Origin: Candidatus Gastranaerophilales bacterium | Lineage (GTDB): Bacteria > Cyanobacteriota > Vampirovibrionia > Gastranaerophilales > Gastranaerophilaceae | Direction of reading: 5' to 3' | NCBI GenBank assembly: GCA_944322745.1 | Contig: CALUPV010000003.1 | Coordinates: forward strand, 62,001-126,000 | DNA: 64,000 nt | Shown: piece after piece, positions 1 to 9,561 of the stretch | Numbering within the stretch: the stretch's first letter is position 1 | Layout of the letters: every line of letters begins with the position of its first letter | Made by a program: the position numbers and the translations under genes | The notes under the pieces: model-generated | What the model was told of the DNA's origin: nothing | Databases searched by the model: none | The model's input: the letters and a program-made list of their open reading frames with translations, nothing else

Positions 1-573
1 TTTTGCCATTAATTTATTAATAGGAAATAGAGCCATTACAAAAAAGTATGCTCCAATTATTATATATGTAACTATTGCTATCGGATTATTAAATGTGAAA
101 TCATTTTCATTCAAAATTTTACCTAAATATAAATCACCTGCTGCATAAATGAATACGGTAACCCATAAAATAGACATAATAGATACAATTACAGTAAATG
201 TTTTAAAAAATAAAGAACCAAAATATTTTTTTGTTATTTGAGTTATTTGTAAACCTTTATTTCTTACAGAAATCATTCCGCTGAAATAATCATGTACACA
301 GCCCATAAAAATGCAACCTAAAGGAACAATAATAAAAAATAAAGGTCCGAATACTATGCCTTGAAGGGCAGATAGTATAGGTCCCATACCTGCTATATTT
401 AGCAGATTTATTAATTGGTTTCTTGTAGTTGATAAAGGAACATAATCAACCCCATTGTATAAATTTTCAGATGGAACTTTTCTTTCATCAGGTCCGAATT
501 GTTTTTCTATGTATTTCGAATAAAATATATATCCAAATAAAAGAATTAGAAGACCTATGAAAAAAGTTATCAT
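1..573 (-). CDS. cstA: CstA-family carbon starvation/pyruvate-type transporter (3' end outside window)
   Basis: The frame is open from an ATG at 573 down to base 1, so only the first 191 residues are visible. The start MITFFIGLLILLFGY is a membrane segment. It is followed by a loop with FGPDER and VDYVPL, then LLNIAGMGPI, LGCIFMGCVHDYFSGM and SVRNKG, which is the order of conserved blocks at the N-terminus of CstA inner-membrane transporters. Family members import peptides or pyruvate when carbon is scarce. The gene starts 2 bases after the U32 peptidase stop, so the two are probably cotranscribed. The C-terminal half cannot be assessed. Confidence 0.85.
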   Translation of the reverse strand, partial: MITFFIGLLILLFGYIFYSKYIEKQFGPDERKVPSENLYNGVDYVPLSTTRNQLINLLNIAGMGPILSALQGIVFGPLFFIIVPLGCIFMGCVHDYFSGMISVRNKGLQITQITKKYFGSLFFKTFTVIVSIMSILWVTVFIYAAGDLYLGKILNENDFTFNNPIAIVTYIIIGAYFFVMALFPINKLMAK

Positions 574-575
574 TT

Positions 576-2429
576 TTATTTTTCCTCATTAATTAAATAT
601 AAATACATAGAACATTTACTGCAATCGAACTCAATTTTAAATTTATTCCCGCTTTCAATTTGTTCTAAAGTCCAAGGTAATGGTGGAATATTTTTAGGAT
701 TTAATTTAGAACATAAATTAAGTTCATTTCTTAAACAGTATCTTGAACTAAATACTTTTTTACCCTCTAAATCAAGGCCTGTTTCAAGACCTGGTTCTAT
801 TTTTTCAACTCCGTGGCGTTCATAAAACGCTTTAGTACAAGAATTTGTGACATTACTTAAATATGAAATTTCTTTTTTATAATAAGGATAATTGTTTTTC
901 TCAATTTGAACTTTATCAATTGGACGATTTTTTGCACGTTCTTTTCTTAATAATTCAAATATTCTATCTTTAAATAATTCAAGATTGTCTATCTTAATGT
1001 CATTTTGAGATATAACATCATCTATTACAAATTCACATTCTTGATCTAATTTGAATAATAATTTTTGTATTTTATCTTTGGGTATTAAATTTTTCTCGAT
1101 GTCATATATCAATTCAATAGAATTTTTATCTTCATCAGTTGCTTTAATATTATATTTGTTATTTTTTTCTTCTATTTCTAATTGAACTGAAATAACTCTA
1201 TAGTTTACAGACTCTTCAACTTCTTTAAAACCTTTTACGTCAATATATCTATATAAATCAAGTCCTTTAAGATTATCATTAATACCTTTTGCATAGTATT
1301 TGTTGTTTTCTTTGTTTAATATTTCAATTGTTTGAACAGGTTTATTTTCTGCTTTGTATCTTAATCTGTCACCAACAGATAAACTAATATCTGAATCAAG
1401 TATAAAGAATGTATTATCACTTTCTATAACTTTACCTACATTAGAACCGACAATATGATATTTTGAATACATTTCTTTTTTTCTTCCGTTAATGAAGAAA
1501 TCGGTAAATCCTTTATTAAAATTTTTGTATAAGTCAGGTTTAAAACCAAGGATGGTTCTGCCTGAAGATTTTCTTTTTATTCCTTTTTTCTTAACAATTT
1601 CATCAGCTATTTGTGAAAATATAGCAGTTGAATTTTTAACATGCTTTAAATCTTTTTCTCTTCCGGCTATTTTAAATGAATCAACACCTATATCAAAAAG
1701 TCTTTCAATTTCATTATGTAAACTTAAAAATCTTAGGTTAAATAATCTATCATTTTCTCTTATTATGTTTCCGTTTGCATCTTTAAGAGTCCAATGTCCC
1801 ATACATCTTTCAGGACATACACCATGGTTTGAAGCATTGTAGTGTGCTATGTCAGATGATTTTGTATTCTTTAAATTTTCTACATATGCAAGATAACAAT
1901 TACCGCTATATCCTACGCATAAAAATCCATAACAGAAACACTCTATTTCTATATTTGAGTTTTCAGTTATATCTTTTATTTCTTCATATGTTAATTCTCT
2001 TGGAAGTACAATTCTTCTTACATTACATTTTTCAAAGAATTGAGCATCTTCTTTTGTATAGCAGCCTGTATTTGTACTTAATATAATAGGAATAGGAGGC
2101 AAATCAAGTTCTAAAATACCAATATCTTGAATAATTAATCCGTCAATTCCCATTTCATAAAATTCATTAATCATATTTTGAGCTGTTTTTATATCTTCTT
2201 CCGTATATAAAAGACAGTTAAGCGGAATATAAATCTTAGCCCAATATTTATGAGCAAATTCAACAAGTTCTTTTATATCATTCATTGAATTTGCGTGTTC
2301 GTGTCTTAGTGAAAATTTAGGAGCTCCAATATATATAGCATCAGCACCGCATCTTATGGCCTCTTTGGCATAGAATAAATTTTTTCCGGGTGATAAAATC
2401 TCAATATCTTTAAGATTTCGTTTTGACAT
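576..2429 (-). CDS. U32 family peptidase-like protein (RlhA/YhbU type)
   Basis: A 617-residue U32 protein. The N-terminus (LSPGKN, AIRCGADAIYIGAP) is the usual start of the TIM-barrel domain. The Cys-rich block IECFCYGFLCVGYSGNC is the U32 signature region, and a following CPERCMGHW adds further cysteines. The long C-terminal half ends in a second Cys cluster (RYCLRNELNLCS, then FDCSKC). In characterised relatives (RlhA, TrhP, UbiU/V), cysteines bind a 4Fe-4S cluster and the proteins hydroxylate rRNA, tRNA or ubiquinone precursors rather than digest collagen. An RNA-hydroxylation role is therefore plausible, but the substrate cannot be told here. It lies 5 bases after the acyl-CoA ligase gene and 2 bases before cstA. 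Confidence 0.85.
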   Translation of the reverse strand: MSKRNLKDIEILSPGKNLFYAKEAIRCGADAIYIGAPKFSLRHEHANSMNDIKELVEFAHKYWAKIYIPLNCLLYTEEDIKTAQNMINEFYEMGIDGLIIQDIGILELDLPPIPIILSTNTGCYTKEDAQFFEKCNVRRIVLPRELTYEEIKDITENSNIEIECFCYGFLCVGYSGNCYLAYVENLKNTKSSDIAHYNASNHGVCPERCMGHWTLKDANGNIIRENDRLFNLRFLSLHNEIERLFDIGVDSFKIAGREKDLKHVKNSTAIFSQIADEIVKKKGIKRKSSGRTILGFKPDLYKNFNKGFTDFFINGRKKEMYSKYHIVGSNVGKVIESDNTFFILDSDISLSVGDRLRYKAENKPVQTIEILNKENNKYYAKGINDNLKGLDLYRYIDVKGFKEVEESVNYRVISVQLEIEEKNNKYNIKATDEDKNSIELIYDIEKNLIPKDKIQKLLFKLDQECEFVIDDVISQNDIKIDNLELFKDRIFELLRKERAKNRPIDKVQIEKNNYPYYKKEISYLSNVTNSCTKAFYERHGVEKIEPGLETGLDLEGKKVFSSRYCLRNELNLCSKLNPKNIPPLPWTLEQIESGNKFKIEFDCSKCSMYLYLINEEK

Positions 2430-2434
2430 TTATT

Positions 2435-4264
2435 TTACTCCTTGTATAAATTTTCTATTTCTTTTTCATATTTTTTACATACAGCTTTATACTTTGTTTT
2501 TAATGTTGTTGTTAATAAGCCGTTATCTACTGTAAATTCTTCTTTTAAAAAATATATTTTTTTCAATTTTTCAAAATATCTGAAATCATTTTTTCTTCTT
2601 ATTTTTTCATTTAAATGTTCAATAATAAATTGTTTAAAGGCTTCATTGTTATTAGGTTCTGATTTATTAATATGATTTTTTTCACACCAATCAGAATATT
2701 GTTTCTCTTCTAAAACAGCTAAAGCTGCAAGATATGGTTTACCGTGTCCAACAATTATGAGTTGTTTTATATATTCAGAATCTTTTGCTTCATTTTCAAG
2801 CAAAGGAGTAAATACATTATAACCGTTCGACATTACAATTACATCATCATATCTTGATAGAACCATTAAATAACCGTCTTTATCAACATAACCAAGATCA
2901 CCTGTATTTAAAAAGTTATTTTCTAATAATGCTTTAGAGGTAGCTTCAGGGTTTTTATAATATCCTTTCATTATTTCTATTCCCCCCAAAGTAATAAGAC
3001 CTATTTCATTAGGTTTAAGTTCTTTATGGGTTTCAGGATTTATTATTTTAATAGTAGTACCTTCAAATGCAACGCCTACAGTATAATAGTGTTCTTTTTG
3101 ACTTTCTAAAGTATTACTTACAGCAAGACCTGTTGTTTCTGTTAATCCGTAATGTTGTATTAATGGAATTGATATGATGTCATAATAATCTTCCAAGGGT
3201 TTTGCAAGGTGCGCAGAACCTACAAATATAATTATTTCATCTTTGAATAATTTATTTCTTATTGGTTTATATATATGTTTATCTATTATTTGTTTCAGTT
3301 TTTTTATTAGAAATAAATTAGTTTTATTACGTTCAAATTTCAATATTATTTGCGATATAAAAAAGGCAATTTGATATAGTTTAGAAAAAATTAATCCTTT
3401 TTTATTAACTTCTTCCATTAATTTAGAATGAATTGTTTGCATAATTTTAGGTGCACAATGAAGATAATCAGGTTTTTCTCTATCAATAACATTATAGAAA
3501 TCTTTGTACTTTGTATAGATAATTCTGCATCCTTCAGAAAAACAAAGAAGAACAAAACTTTTACCGCCTGCACTTGAAAGAGGAAATGTAACAATAAATT
3601 TTTTGCCTGTTTTTATTTTATTGAATTTTTGTAATTCTTCAACTACATAAGACATTCCAATATTAGGCAGCATTGCACCTTTAGGTGATGCTGATGTACC
3701 TGATGTATAGTTAATATATGCTATATCTTCAGGGTTTTCTTTCCAATCAGTTATTAAATTTTTTTCTTTCTCTGAATCAAGTTCACAGAGGATATCAGAT
3801 AGGAAAATTACATTTTTTATATTTTTGAAATTTTTGTTTTCACCTGTATATATTATAAATTTCAAGTTATTAACATTTTTACTGTTATTATCAAAAAAAT
3901 AGTCTATTACTTCCGAACTATCAGTAATTAAAGCACTACAGTCACTGTTTTCAAAAACAAAATTCAGTTCTTTTATACTTATTTCAGAAGTTTTGGAAAC
4001 ACATACTCCGCCAAGAGTAATTATGGCTTGTTCAATTATTAACCATCTTGGGAAATTAGCCGCAAAAAGACATACATTATCAGCTTTCTTTAACCCTAAT
4101 TTAGATAATTTTTCAGTTAAAAAACACAATTCATTAAATGCTTGTTTATATGTTATTTCAATACTGTTTGTGTTATCTGTAAATGCTATACTATCTTGGT
4201 ATTTACCGCAAGTCTTTTTCCATAAATCAAATAAAGACTTATATTTATAGTTATTTTGGTACAT
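2435..4264 (-). CDS. AMP-forming long-chain acyl-CoA synthetase-like ligase
   Basis: A 609-residue ANL-superfamily enzyme that would activate a carboxylate with ATP and pass it to CoA. The sequence shows the P-loop YTSGTSASPKGAML, the QHYGLTETTG adenylate-binding block, and the TGDLGYVDKDGYL plus SRYDDVIV hinge region. A C-terminal Lys in TTTLKTKYKAV fits the adenylation lysine. Length and motif order match long-chain fatty-acid CoA ligases, although the actual acyl substrate is unknown. It is first in an apparent minus-strand operon with the U32 and cstA genes, with very short gaps. No clear Shine-Dalgarno precedes ATG 4264. Confidence 0.85.
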   Translation of the reverse strand: MYQNNYKYKSLFDLWKKTCGKYQDSIAFTDNTNSIEITYKQAFNELCFLTEKLSKLGLKKADNVCLFAANFPRWLIIEQAIITLGGVCVSKTSEISIKELNFVFENSDCSALITDSSEVIDYFFDNNSKNVNNLKFIIYTGENKNFKNIKNVIFLSDILCELDSEKEKNLITDWKENPEDIAYINYTSGTSASPKGAMLPNIGMSYVVEELQKFNKIKTGKKFIVTFPLSSAGGKSFVLLCFSEGCRIIYTKYKDFYNVIDREKPDYLHCAPKIMQTIHSKLMEEVNKKGLIFSKLYQIAFFISQIILKFERNKTNLFLIKKLKQIIDKHIYKPIRNKLFKDEIIIFVGSAHLAKPLEDYYDIISIPLIQHYGLTETTGLAVSNTLESQKEHYYTVGVAFEGTTIKIINPETHKELKPNEIGLITLGGIEIMKGYYKNPEATSKALLENNFLNTGDLGYVDKDGYLMVLSRYDDVIVMSNGYNVFTPLLENEAKDSEYIKQLIIVGHGKPYLAALAVLEEKQYSDWCEKNHINKSEPNNNEAFKQFIIEHLNEKIRRKNDFRYFEKLKKIYFLKEEFTVDNGLLTTTLKTKYKAVCKKYEKEIENLYKE

Positions 4265-4273
4265 ACCACAGAG

Positions 4274-4301
4274 TTTATCATAAAAAATCAGTAAGAGTCA
4301 A
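4274..4301 (-). promoter_or_regulatory. possible sigma-70 promoter for the acyl-CoA ligase operon
   Basis: On the minus strand TTGACT (4301-4296) is followed after 16 bases by GATAAA (4279-4274). It lies between the typA terminator and the ligase start. The -10 is only 9 bases from the ATG, so the mRNA would be nearly leaderless, which fits the missing Shine-Dalgarno. The -10 match is modest. Confidence 0.4.
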
Positions 4302-4315
4302 ACAATCTTTTATAT

Positions 4316-4343
4316 AAAAAAAAGAAGATTTTATAATCTTCTT
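4316..4343 (-). terminator. rho-independent terminator after typA
   Basis: AAGAAGATT (4322-4330) pairs with AATCTTCTT (4335-4343) around a 4-base loop. The A-run 4316-4323 becomes a U-run on the minus strand, downstream of the typA stop. T residues on the other side could also make it work on the plus strand. Confidence 0.75.
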
Positions 4344-4373
4344 TTTTATTATTTTATACTTGTCTTTATATAA

Positions 4374-6167
4374 TTAGTTAAATCTGACTCTTGTTAAGTC
4401 TGCTTTTCTAATTCTAATATTTTGAGGAGTAATTTCCAATAATTCATCATCAGAAATATATTCCATACAATCTTCTAAAGACATTTTTCTATGAGCCTGC
4501 AAAGTAACCATAACATCAGCAGTTGCACTTCTCATATTTGTAAGTTTTTTAGTTTTGCAAACATTTATTTCTATATCTTGCGGTCTGTTATGTTCACCAA
4601 CAACCATTCCTCTATAAACTTTAGTTTTAGGTGTTATGAAAAATACGCCTCTATCTTCAAATTGAGCCAAAGCATAAGGAATCGCTTCACCTTGTTCATG
4701 AGAAACTAATGAACCGTTTCTTTGTTTAGAAATATCGCCTGCATATGGTTTATATTTGTCGAAGGTATGATTCATAATTCCTTCACCGCGAGTCATTCTG
4801 ATGAATTCTCCTCTAAATCCGATTAAACCTCTTGCAGGTATTGAAAAATTCAACATTGTTCTGCCTTTTACATTTTGCATATGAAGCATTTCACCTTTAC
4901 GGTTAGATAGTTTTTCAATGCAAGAGCCTGCGCAAGCTTCAGGAACATCAATCAATAAATCTTCAAACGGTTCCATTAAAACACCATCAATATGTTTTGT
5001 TATAACTTCTGGTTTAGAAACTTGAAATTCAAAGCCTTCTCTTCTCATTGTTTCAATTAATATGCTTAAATGAAGTTCACCTCTGCCTGAAACTTTAAAA
5101 CTTTCAGTAGTATCTGTATCTTCAACACGTAGACTTACATTTTTTTCTAATTCATCATAAAGTCTTTTTCTTACTTGTCTTGAAGTTACAAATTTACCTT
5201 CCTGACCTGCAAAAGGACTGTCATTAACTGAGAAAATCATTTGAAGAGTAGGTTCATCAACTTTTATTAAAGGAAGTGCCTCGGTGCAATCCGGTTCTGT
5301 AATTGTTTCACCGATATGTATATCATCAAAACCTGTAATAGCAACAATATCACCTGCTACAGCCTGTTGTGCTTCAACTCTTCCTAAATCTTCAAATACG
5401 TATAGTTTTACAATTTTTCCTTTTTGAATTGAGCCGTCAGCTTTTATTAAATTTACTTGTTGTTGAGCCTTAATTGTACCATTTAAAACTCTACCTATAG
5501 CTATTCTTCCTACATAGTCATTATAGTCAAGTGTAGTTGCTTGAAATTGTAATGTTTTGTCTTTGTCACCGGTCGGGTGTTTTACATTTTCTATAATACA
5601 ATCAAGTAAAGGTTCAAGTGTTTTTGAATCATCTTCAATATTGTTCTTTGCAAAACCTGCTAAACCGTTAGCATAAACGTATGGGAAATCAATGAGTTCC
5701 TCATTGTCTGTTAATTCCGTAAATAAATCAAATACTTTATCAACAGCGCCATCTGGGTCTGCACCTTGTTTATCAATTTTATTTATTACAACAATAATTT
5801 TTATGCCCAATTCGAGTGCTTTTGAAAGTACAAACCTTGTTTGAGGCATTGGTCCTTCTTGTGCATCAACAATCAATAAAGCACCATCAACCATACCTAA
5901 AACACGTTCAACTTCACCACCGAAGTCTGCGTGTCCCGGTGTATCAACAATATTTATTTTATATCCTTTATAATTTACAGAAACGTTTTTAGAAAGAATT
6001 GTAATACCTCTTTCACGTTCCAAATCATTAGAGTCTAAAACTCTTTCTTGTACTTGTTGGTTATCTCTAAAAACACCGCATTGTTTTAAAATGCTGTCTA
6101 CTAATGTTGTTTTACCATGGTCAACGTGGGCAATTATTGCCACATTTCTAATTTTTGTATTATCCAT
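4374..6167 (-). CDS. typA: translational GTPase TypA/BipA
   Basis: A 597-residue ribosome-associated GTPase of the elongation-factor family. The G1 motif AHVDHGKTT is at residues 13-21, DTPGHADF is the G3 block and NKID the G4 block, followed by EF-G-like domains and the C-terminal BipA-specific part ([20 protein letters not shown]). BipA helps 50S assembly and growth under stress or low temperature. Length is typical. It is transcribed divergently from clpB across a 257-base AT-rich gap in which I find no convincing heat-shock operator. Confidence 0.95.
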   Translation of the reverse strand: MDNTKIRNVAIIAHVDHGKTTLVDSILKQCGVFRDNQQVQERVLDSNDLERERGITILSKNVSVNYKGYKINIVDTPGHADFGGEVERVLGMVDGALLIVDAQEGPMPQTRFVLSKALELGIKIIVVINKIDKQGADPDGAVDKVFDLFTELTDNEELIDFPYVYANGLAGFAKNNIEDDSKTLEPLLDCIIENVKHPTGDKDKTLQFQATTLDYNDYVGRIAIGRVLNGTIKAQQQVNLIKADGSIQKGKIVKLYVFEDLGRVEAQQAVAGDIVAITGFDDIHIGETITEPDCTEALPLIKVDEPTLQMIFSVNDSPFAGQEGKFVTSRQVRKRLYDELEKNVSLRVEDTDTTESFKVSGRGELHLSILIETMRREGFEFQVSKPEVITKHIDGVLMEPFEDLLIDVPEACAGSCIEKLSNRKGEMLHMQNVKGRTMLNFSIPARGLIGFRGEFIRMTRGEGIMNHTFDKYKPYAGDISKQRNGSLVSHEQGEAIPYALAQFEDRGVFFITPKTKVYRGMVVGEHNRPQDIEINVCKTKKLTNMRSATADVMVTLQAHRKMSLEDCMEYISDDELLEITPQNIRIRKADLTRVRFN

Positions 6168-6424
6168 TATTAATGTTTCCTAATATTCGTGTGTTAATAA
6201 TAAATATTTTATTATAAACATTCCTAATAAAACAGATAAAAATTTTTTTTGTCTGTTCTAATTTTCTAATTAATAAAAAATTAATTTTTTATTTAAATCT
6301 TAATTAATTATAAATTTTTTCTGATTTTAAAAAAAATACTATTAAACTGATAATAAGAAGTTAATAAGACAAAAACAAATAATTATTTTTTGCCGTATTA
6401 AATATGTGAAAAGAGGTGTTCTTA

Positions 6425-9031
6425 ATGATAGATTTTAACAGATTAACAGATTATACAAAGGAAATTATATATAGTGCCCAGCAAATAATGTATAGATATA
6501 AAAATTCTCAACTGGAACCTATACATATTATGCTTGCTATTGCTGAAGATGATGAAGGTATTGCTAAAGATTACTGCAGCGAACTCAAAATAGATAATGA
6601 TAATTTTAAACATCAATTGGTAAATGAGATATCTTCTTTACCACAAGTGCAAACAACAAATCCAAATCAACAATTATATATTTCTCAAATGACAAATAAT
6701 ATGTTTGATATTGCACAAGAAAATGCAGATAGTTTAAAAGATTCATTTATAAGTATTGAACATATATTAATGGCTATGACAGAACTAACGGGTTCTAAAA
6801 TTCAACAAATATTGAATAATAATAAAATTACAAAAAATTCAATATTAAATGCAATGAAAAAAGTAAGAGGTAACAGAAAAGTGGATAGCAAAAACGCAGA
6901 AGATTCATATAAAGCTTTAGAAAAATATTCAACAGATTTAACTCAAATGGCACGTAAAGGTAAGCTTGATCCTGTAATAGGGAGAGATGATGAAATAAGA
7001 CGTGTTATACAAGTTTTAAACAGAAAAACAAAGAATAACCCAGTATTAATAGGTGAACCGGGTGTTGGTAAAACAGCTATTATAGAAGGTCTTGCCCAAA
7101 GAATAATACGTGGAGATGTACCTGAAAATTTAAAAGAATCCAAATTAATATCATTAGACTTAGGTGCATTAATAGCAGGTGCAAAATTCAGAGGTGAATT
7201 TGAAGAAAGATTGAAAGCCGTATTAAAAGAAGTAGAGGATTCAAACGGCGAAATAATAATGTTCATAGATGAACTTCATACTGTAGTAGGCGCAGGAGCA
7301 ACAGAAGGTTCAACAGATGCAGGTAACCTTTTAAAACCAATGCTTGCAAGAGGTACCTTAAGATGTATTGGTGCAACAACTGTAAATGAATATCGTAAAT
7401 ATATAGAAAAAGATCCGGCATTAGAACGTCGTTTTCAACCAGTAATGGTAGATGAGCCTTCAATAGAAGATACTATAAGTATTTTAAGAGGCTTAAAACA
7501 AAGATATGAAGTTCACCATGGAGTAAGAATAAAAGATTCAGCTTTAGTTGCTGCTGCAAAATTATCAGACAGATATATTACAGATAGATTTTTACCTGAT
7601 AAAGCAATAGATTTGGTTGATGAAGCAGCATCTTCTTTAAGGATAGAGATTGATTCCATGCCTGAAGAACTGGATATGTTAGTTCGTCAAAAAATGCAGT
7701 TAGAAATTGAAAAAGAAGCATTAAAACAAGAAGAAAATCCTGAAAATGCTGAAAAGATACAAAATATTGAATCAATTTTGAAAGATTTGAATGAGAAAAT
7801 TGATAAATTAAAAACGCAATGGGAACTTGAAAAGAAAAGCATTCAAGGAGAAGCTTCAATAAAAGAAGAGATAGAAAAGGTCAAAATTGAAATTGAAGCA
7901 GCAGAACGTGACATGGACTTACAAAAAGCTGCAGAACTAAAATACGGAAAATTAATGGCATTAGAAAAACAACTTAAAGAAGTTGGAGAAAAAGCTAATG
8001 TACATAAAAATACGTTATTAAAAGAAGAAATAGATGAAGATGATATTGCAGAAATTGTAAGTAAATGGACAGGTATTGCAGTAAATAAACTACTTGAGAG
8101 TGAAATGCAGAAATTAATAAATATGGAAGAATTCTTGCATAAGCGAGTAGTAGGTCAGGATGAAGCAGTGGAAGTTGTTTCAGATGCAATAAGAAGAGCC
8201 CGTTCAGGTTTAAAAGATCCAAATAGACCTATAGGTACATTTATATTCTTGGGACCTACCGGTGTAGGTAAAACAGAACTTGCAAAAGCATTGGCAGAAT
8301 TCATGTTTAATGATGAAGATGCATTAATAAGAATTGATATGTCAGAATATATGGAAAAACATACAGTTGCAAGGTTAATAGGTGCACCTCCGGGATATGT
8401 AGGCTATGATGAAGGCGGTCAATTAACAGAACAAGTAAGAAGAAAACCATATTCAGTTGTACTTTTTGATGAAATAGAAAAAGCACATCCTGATGTATTC
8501 AATATAATGCTTCAAATATTTGATGATGGCAGATTGACAGATTCAAAGGGCAGAACAGTTGACTTTAAAAATACCTTAATTATATTAACAAGTAATATAG
8601 GTAGTGAAATTATATTGAAGAATACACTTGAATCAATGTTATCCGAAAAACAGGCTGAAGAAACCAAAGAAGAAGTTATGGCTTTAATGCAGCAAAGATT
8701 CAAACCGGAATTCTTAAACAGAATAGATGAGATAGTATTCTTTAAAGCATTAACTATGGCACAGTTAGCTAAAATTGTTGATATACAAGCTGCTCATTTA
8801 CATAAATTATTGTCAGAGCAAGATATTACTCTTGAATTAACAGAGGATGCAAAAGAATTCTTAGCTCAAAAGGGATATAATCCGATTTATGGAGCACGTC
8901 CGTTAAAGAGAACAATAAGACAGTTAATCGAAAATCCATTATCTAAAAAGATATTGAAACAGGAAATAACTCCTCATTCAAAAGTAAAAATTGATGTAAA
9001 TAATGATGAGTTAGTTTTTAAGACGGAATAA
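6425..9031 (+). CDS. clpB: ATP-dependent disaggregase ClpB
   Basis: Hsp100 chaperone that resolubilises aggregated protein together with DnaK. An N-terminal double Clp-N repeat is followed by AAA-1 (Walker A GEPGVGKT from residue 210), a long charged coiled-coil middle domain (about 395-525) that separates ClpB from ClpA/C, and AAA-2 (GPTGVGKT from residue 610). The frame extends to a GTG at 6416, but that GTG lies within the Shine-Dalgarno AGAGGTG (6412-6418). ATG 6425 is therefore chosen, giving 868 residues. No CIRCE-type inverted repeat is visible upstream. A strong terminator follows. Confidence 0.95.
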   Translation: MIDFNRLTDYTKEIIYSAQQIMYRYKNSQLEPIHIMLAIAEDDEGIAKDYCSELKIDNDNFKHQLVNEISSLPQVQTTNPNQQLYISQMTNNMFDIAQENADSLKDSFISIEHILMAMTELTGSKIQQILNNNKITKNSILNAMKKVRGNRKVDSKNAEDSYKALEKYSTDLTQMARKGKLDPVIGRDDEIRRVIQVLNRKTKNNPVLIGEPGVGKTAIIEGLAQRIIRGDVPENLKESKLISLDLGALIAGAKFRGEFEERLKAVLKEVEDSNGEIIMFIDELHTVVGAGATEGSTDAGNLLKPMLARGTLRCIGATTVNEYRKYIEKDPALERRFQPVMVDEPSIEDTISILRGLKQRYEVHHGVRIKDSALVAAAKLSDRYITDRFLPDKAIDLVDEAASSLRIEIDSMPEELDMLVRQKMQLEIEKEALKQEENPENAEKIQNIESILKDLNEKIDKLKTQWELEKKSIQGEASIKEEIEKVKIEIEAAERDMDLQKAAELKYGKLMALEKQLKEVGEKANVHKNTLLKEEIDEDDIAEIVSKWTGIAVNKLLESEMQKLINMEEFLHKRVVGQDEAVEVVSDAIRRARSGLKDPNRPIGTFIFLGPTGVGKTELAKALAEFMFNDEDALIRIDMSEYMEKHTVARLIGAPPGYVGYDEGGQLTEQVRRKPYSVVLFDEIEKAHPDVFNIMLQIFDDGRLTDSKGRTVDFKNTLIILTSNIGSEIILKNTLESMLSEKQAEETKEEVMALMQQRFKPEFLNRIDEIVFFKALTMAQLAKIVDIQAAHLHKLLSEQDITLELTEDAKEFLAQKGYNPIYGARPLKRTIRQLIENPLSKKILKQEITPHSKVKIDVNNDELVFKTE

Positions 9032-9064
9032 ATAAAATATTGAAACGTACACACATACTATAAA

Positions 9065-9096
9065 CCCGAAGATTATTCATCTTCGGGATTTTTTTG
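9065..9096 (+). terminator. rho-independent terminator of clpB
   Basis: CCCGAAGAT (9065-9073) pairs perfectly with ATCTTCGGG (9079-9087) around a 5-base loop, followed by a T-rich tract to 9096. The stop codon of the converging small gene (9073-9075) lies inside the hairpin. Confidence 0.9.
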
Positions 9097-9354
9097 TTCT
9101 TTATCCGAAAAGCTTGCATGAAAACTTTTCCAAAATCCTTTTATTCTGCTTCCTATTGAATCTAAATCAACCATTAAAGGATCATCTTCATCATCTTTTT
9201 TTGAAGAAAATTCAAAAGTATCTTGTTCTTCATCATCTTTTTTCTTTTTTCTTTCTTGTTGAAAATATCCCAAATTACCCGCGCCACCATCATTTGTGTG
9301 ATGCGATTTTTGGATTGCAGGTAAATTATCTGGACCATTTATACCGAATGACAT
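9073..9354 (-). CDS. small highly charged protein with N-terminal SFG motif
   Basis: 93 residues, not recognised. It begins MSFGINGPDN, an instance of the SFG-type N-terminal motif seen in several other proteins of this window. A His/Gly segment follows, then a strongly charged Lys/Glu/Asp stretch (RKKKKDDEEQD) and an amphipathic C-terminus. There are no cysteines or membrane segments. Shine-Dalgarno AAAGG sits 6 bases before the ATG. It converges on clpB and shares the terminator hairpin. A function cannot be proposed. Confidence 0.6.
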   Translation of the reverse strand: MSFGINGPDNLPAIQKSHHTNDGGAGNLGYFQQERKKKKDDEEQDTFEFSSKKDDEDDPLMVDLDSIGSRIKGFWKSFHASFSDKEQKNPEDE

Positions 9355-9493
9355 ATTTTGCCTTTCGTTTAGAAAGTGAATATTTTCCCAAGATTATTTA
9401 AAATCTATATTATAATTATATACTACTTTTGTAGAAATTGTAATCATGAAGATGAATGATTGTTAAGATTATGAAGTTTAATAGAAACAAATT

Positions 9494-9521
9494 TAAAGTC
9501 TATATAAATAAATACCGAAAA
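9494..9521 (+). promoter_or_regulatory. sigma-28-like promoter candidate of the first giant gene
   Basis: TAAAGTCT (9494-9501), 12 bases, then ACCGAAAA (9514-9521), resembling the FliA-type consensus TAAAGTTT-N11-GCCGATAA. The second giant gene has the same pair of boxes, and both continue into a shared AGTAAGTAT and a GAAAATT. The 12-base spacer is one longer than the classical one. Confidence 0.4.
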
Positions 9522-9561
9522 TAAATATGGTAGTAAGTATCTTTCTAAGAAAATTGATAAT

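Noticed and set aside
6416-6424. GTG at 6416 as the clpB start
   Set aside because: It lies inside the Shine-Dalgarno AGAGGTG, and ATG 6425 is correctly spaced and gives the usual ClpB N-terminus.
9114-9401. 95-codon plus-strand open frame opposite the small SFG gene
   Set aside because: No ribosome-binding site and a composition of Leu/Phe/His typical of antisense to Lys/Glu-rich coding sequence. The minus-strand frame has AAAGG and the SFG start.
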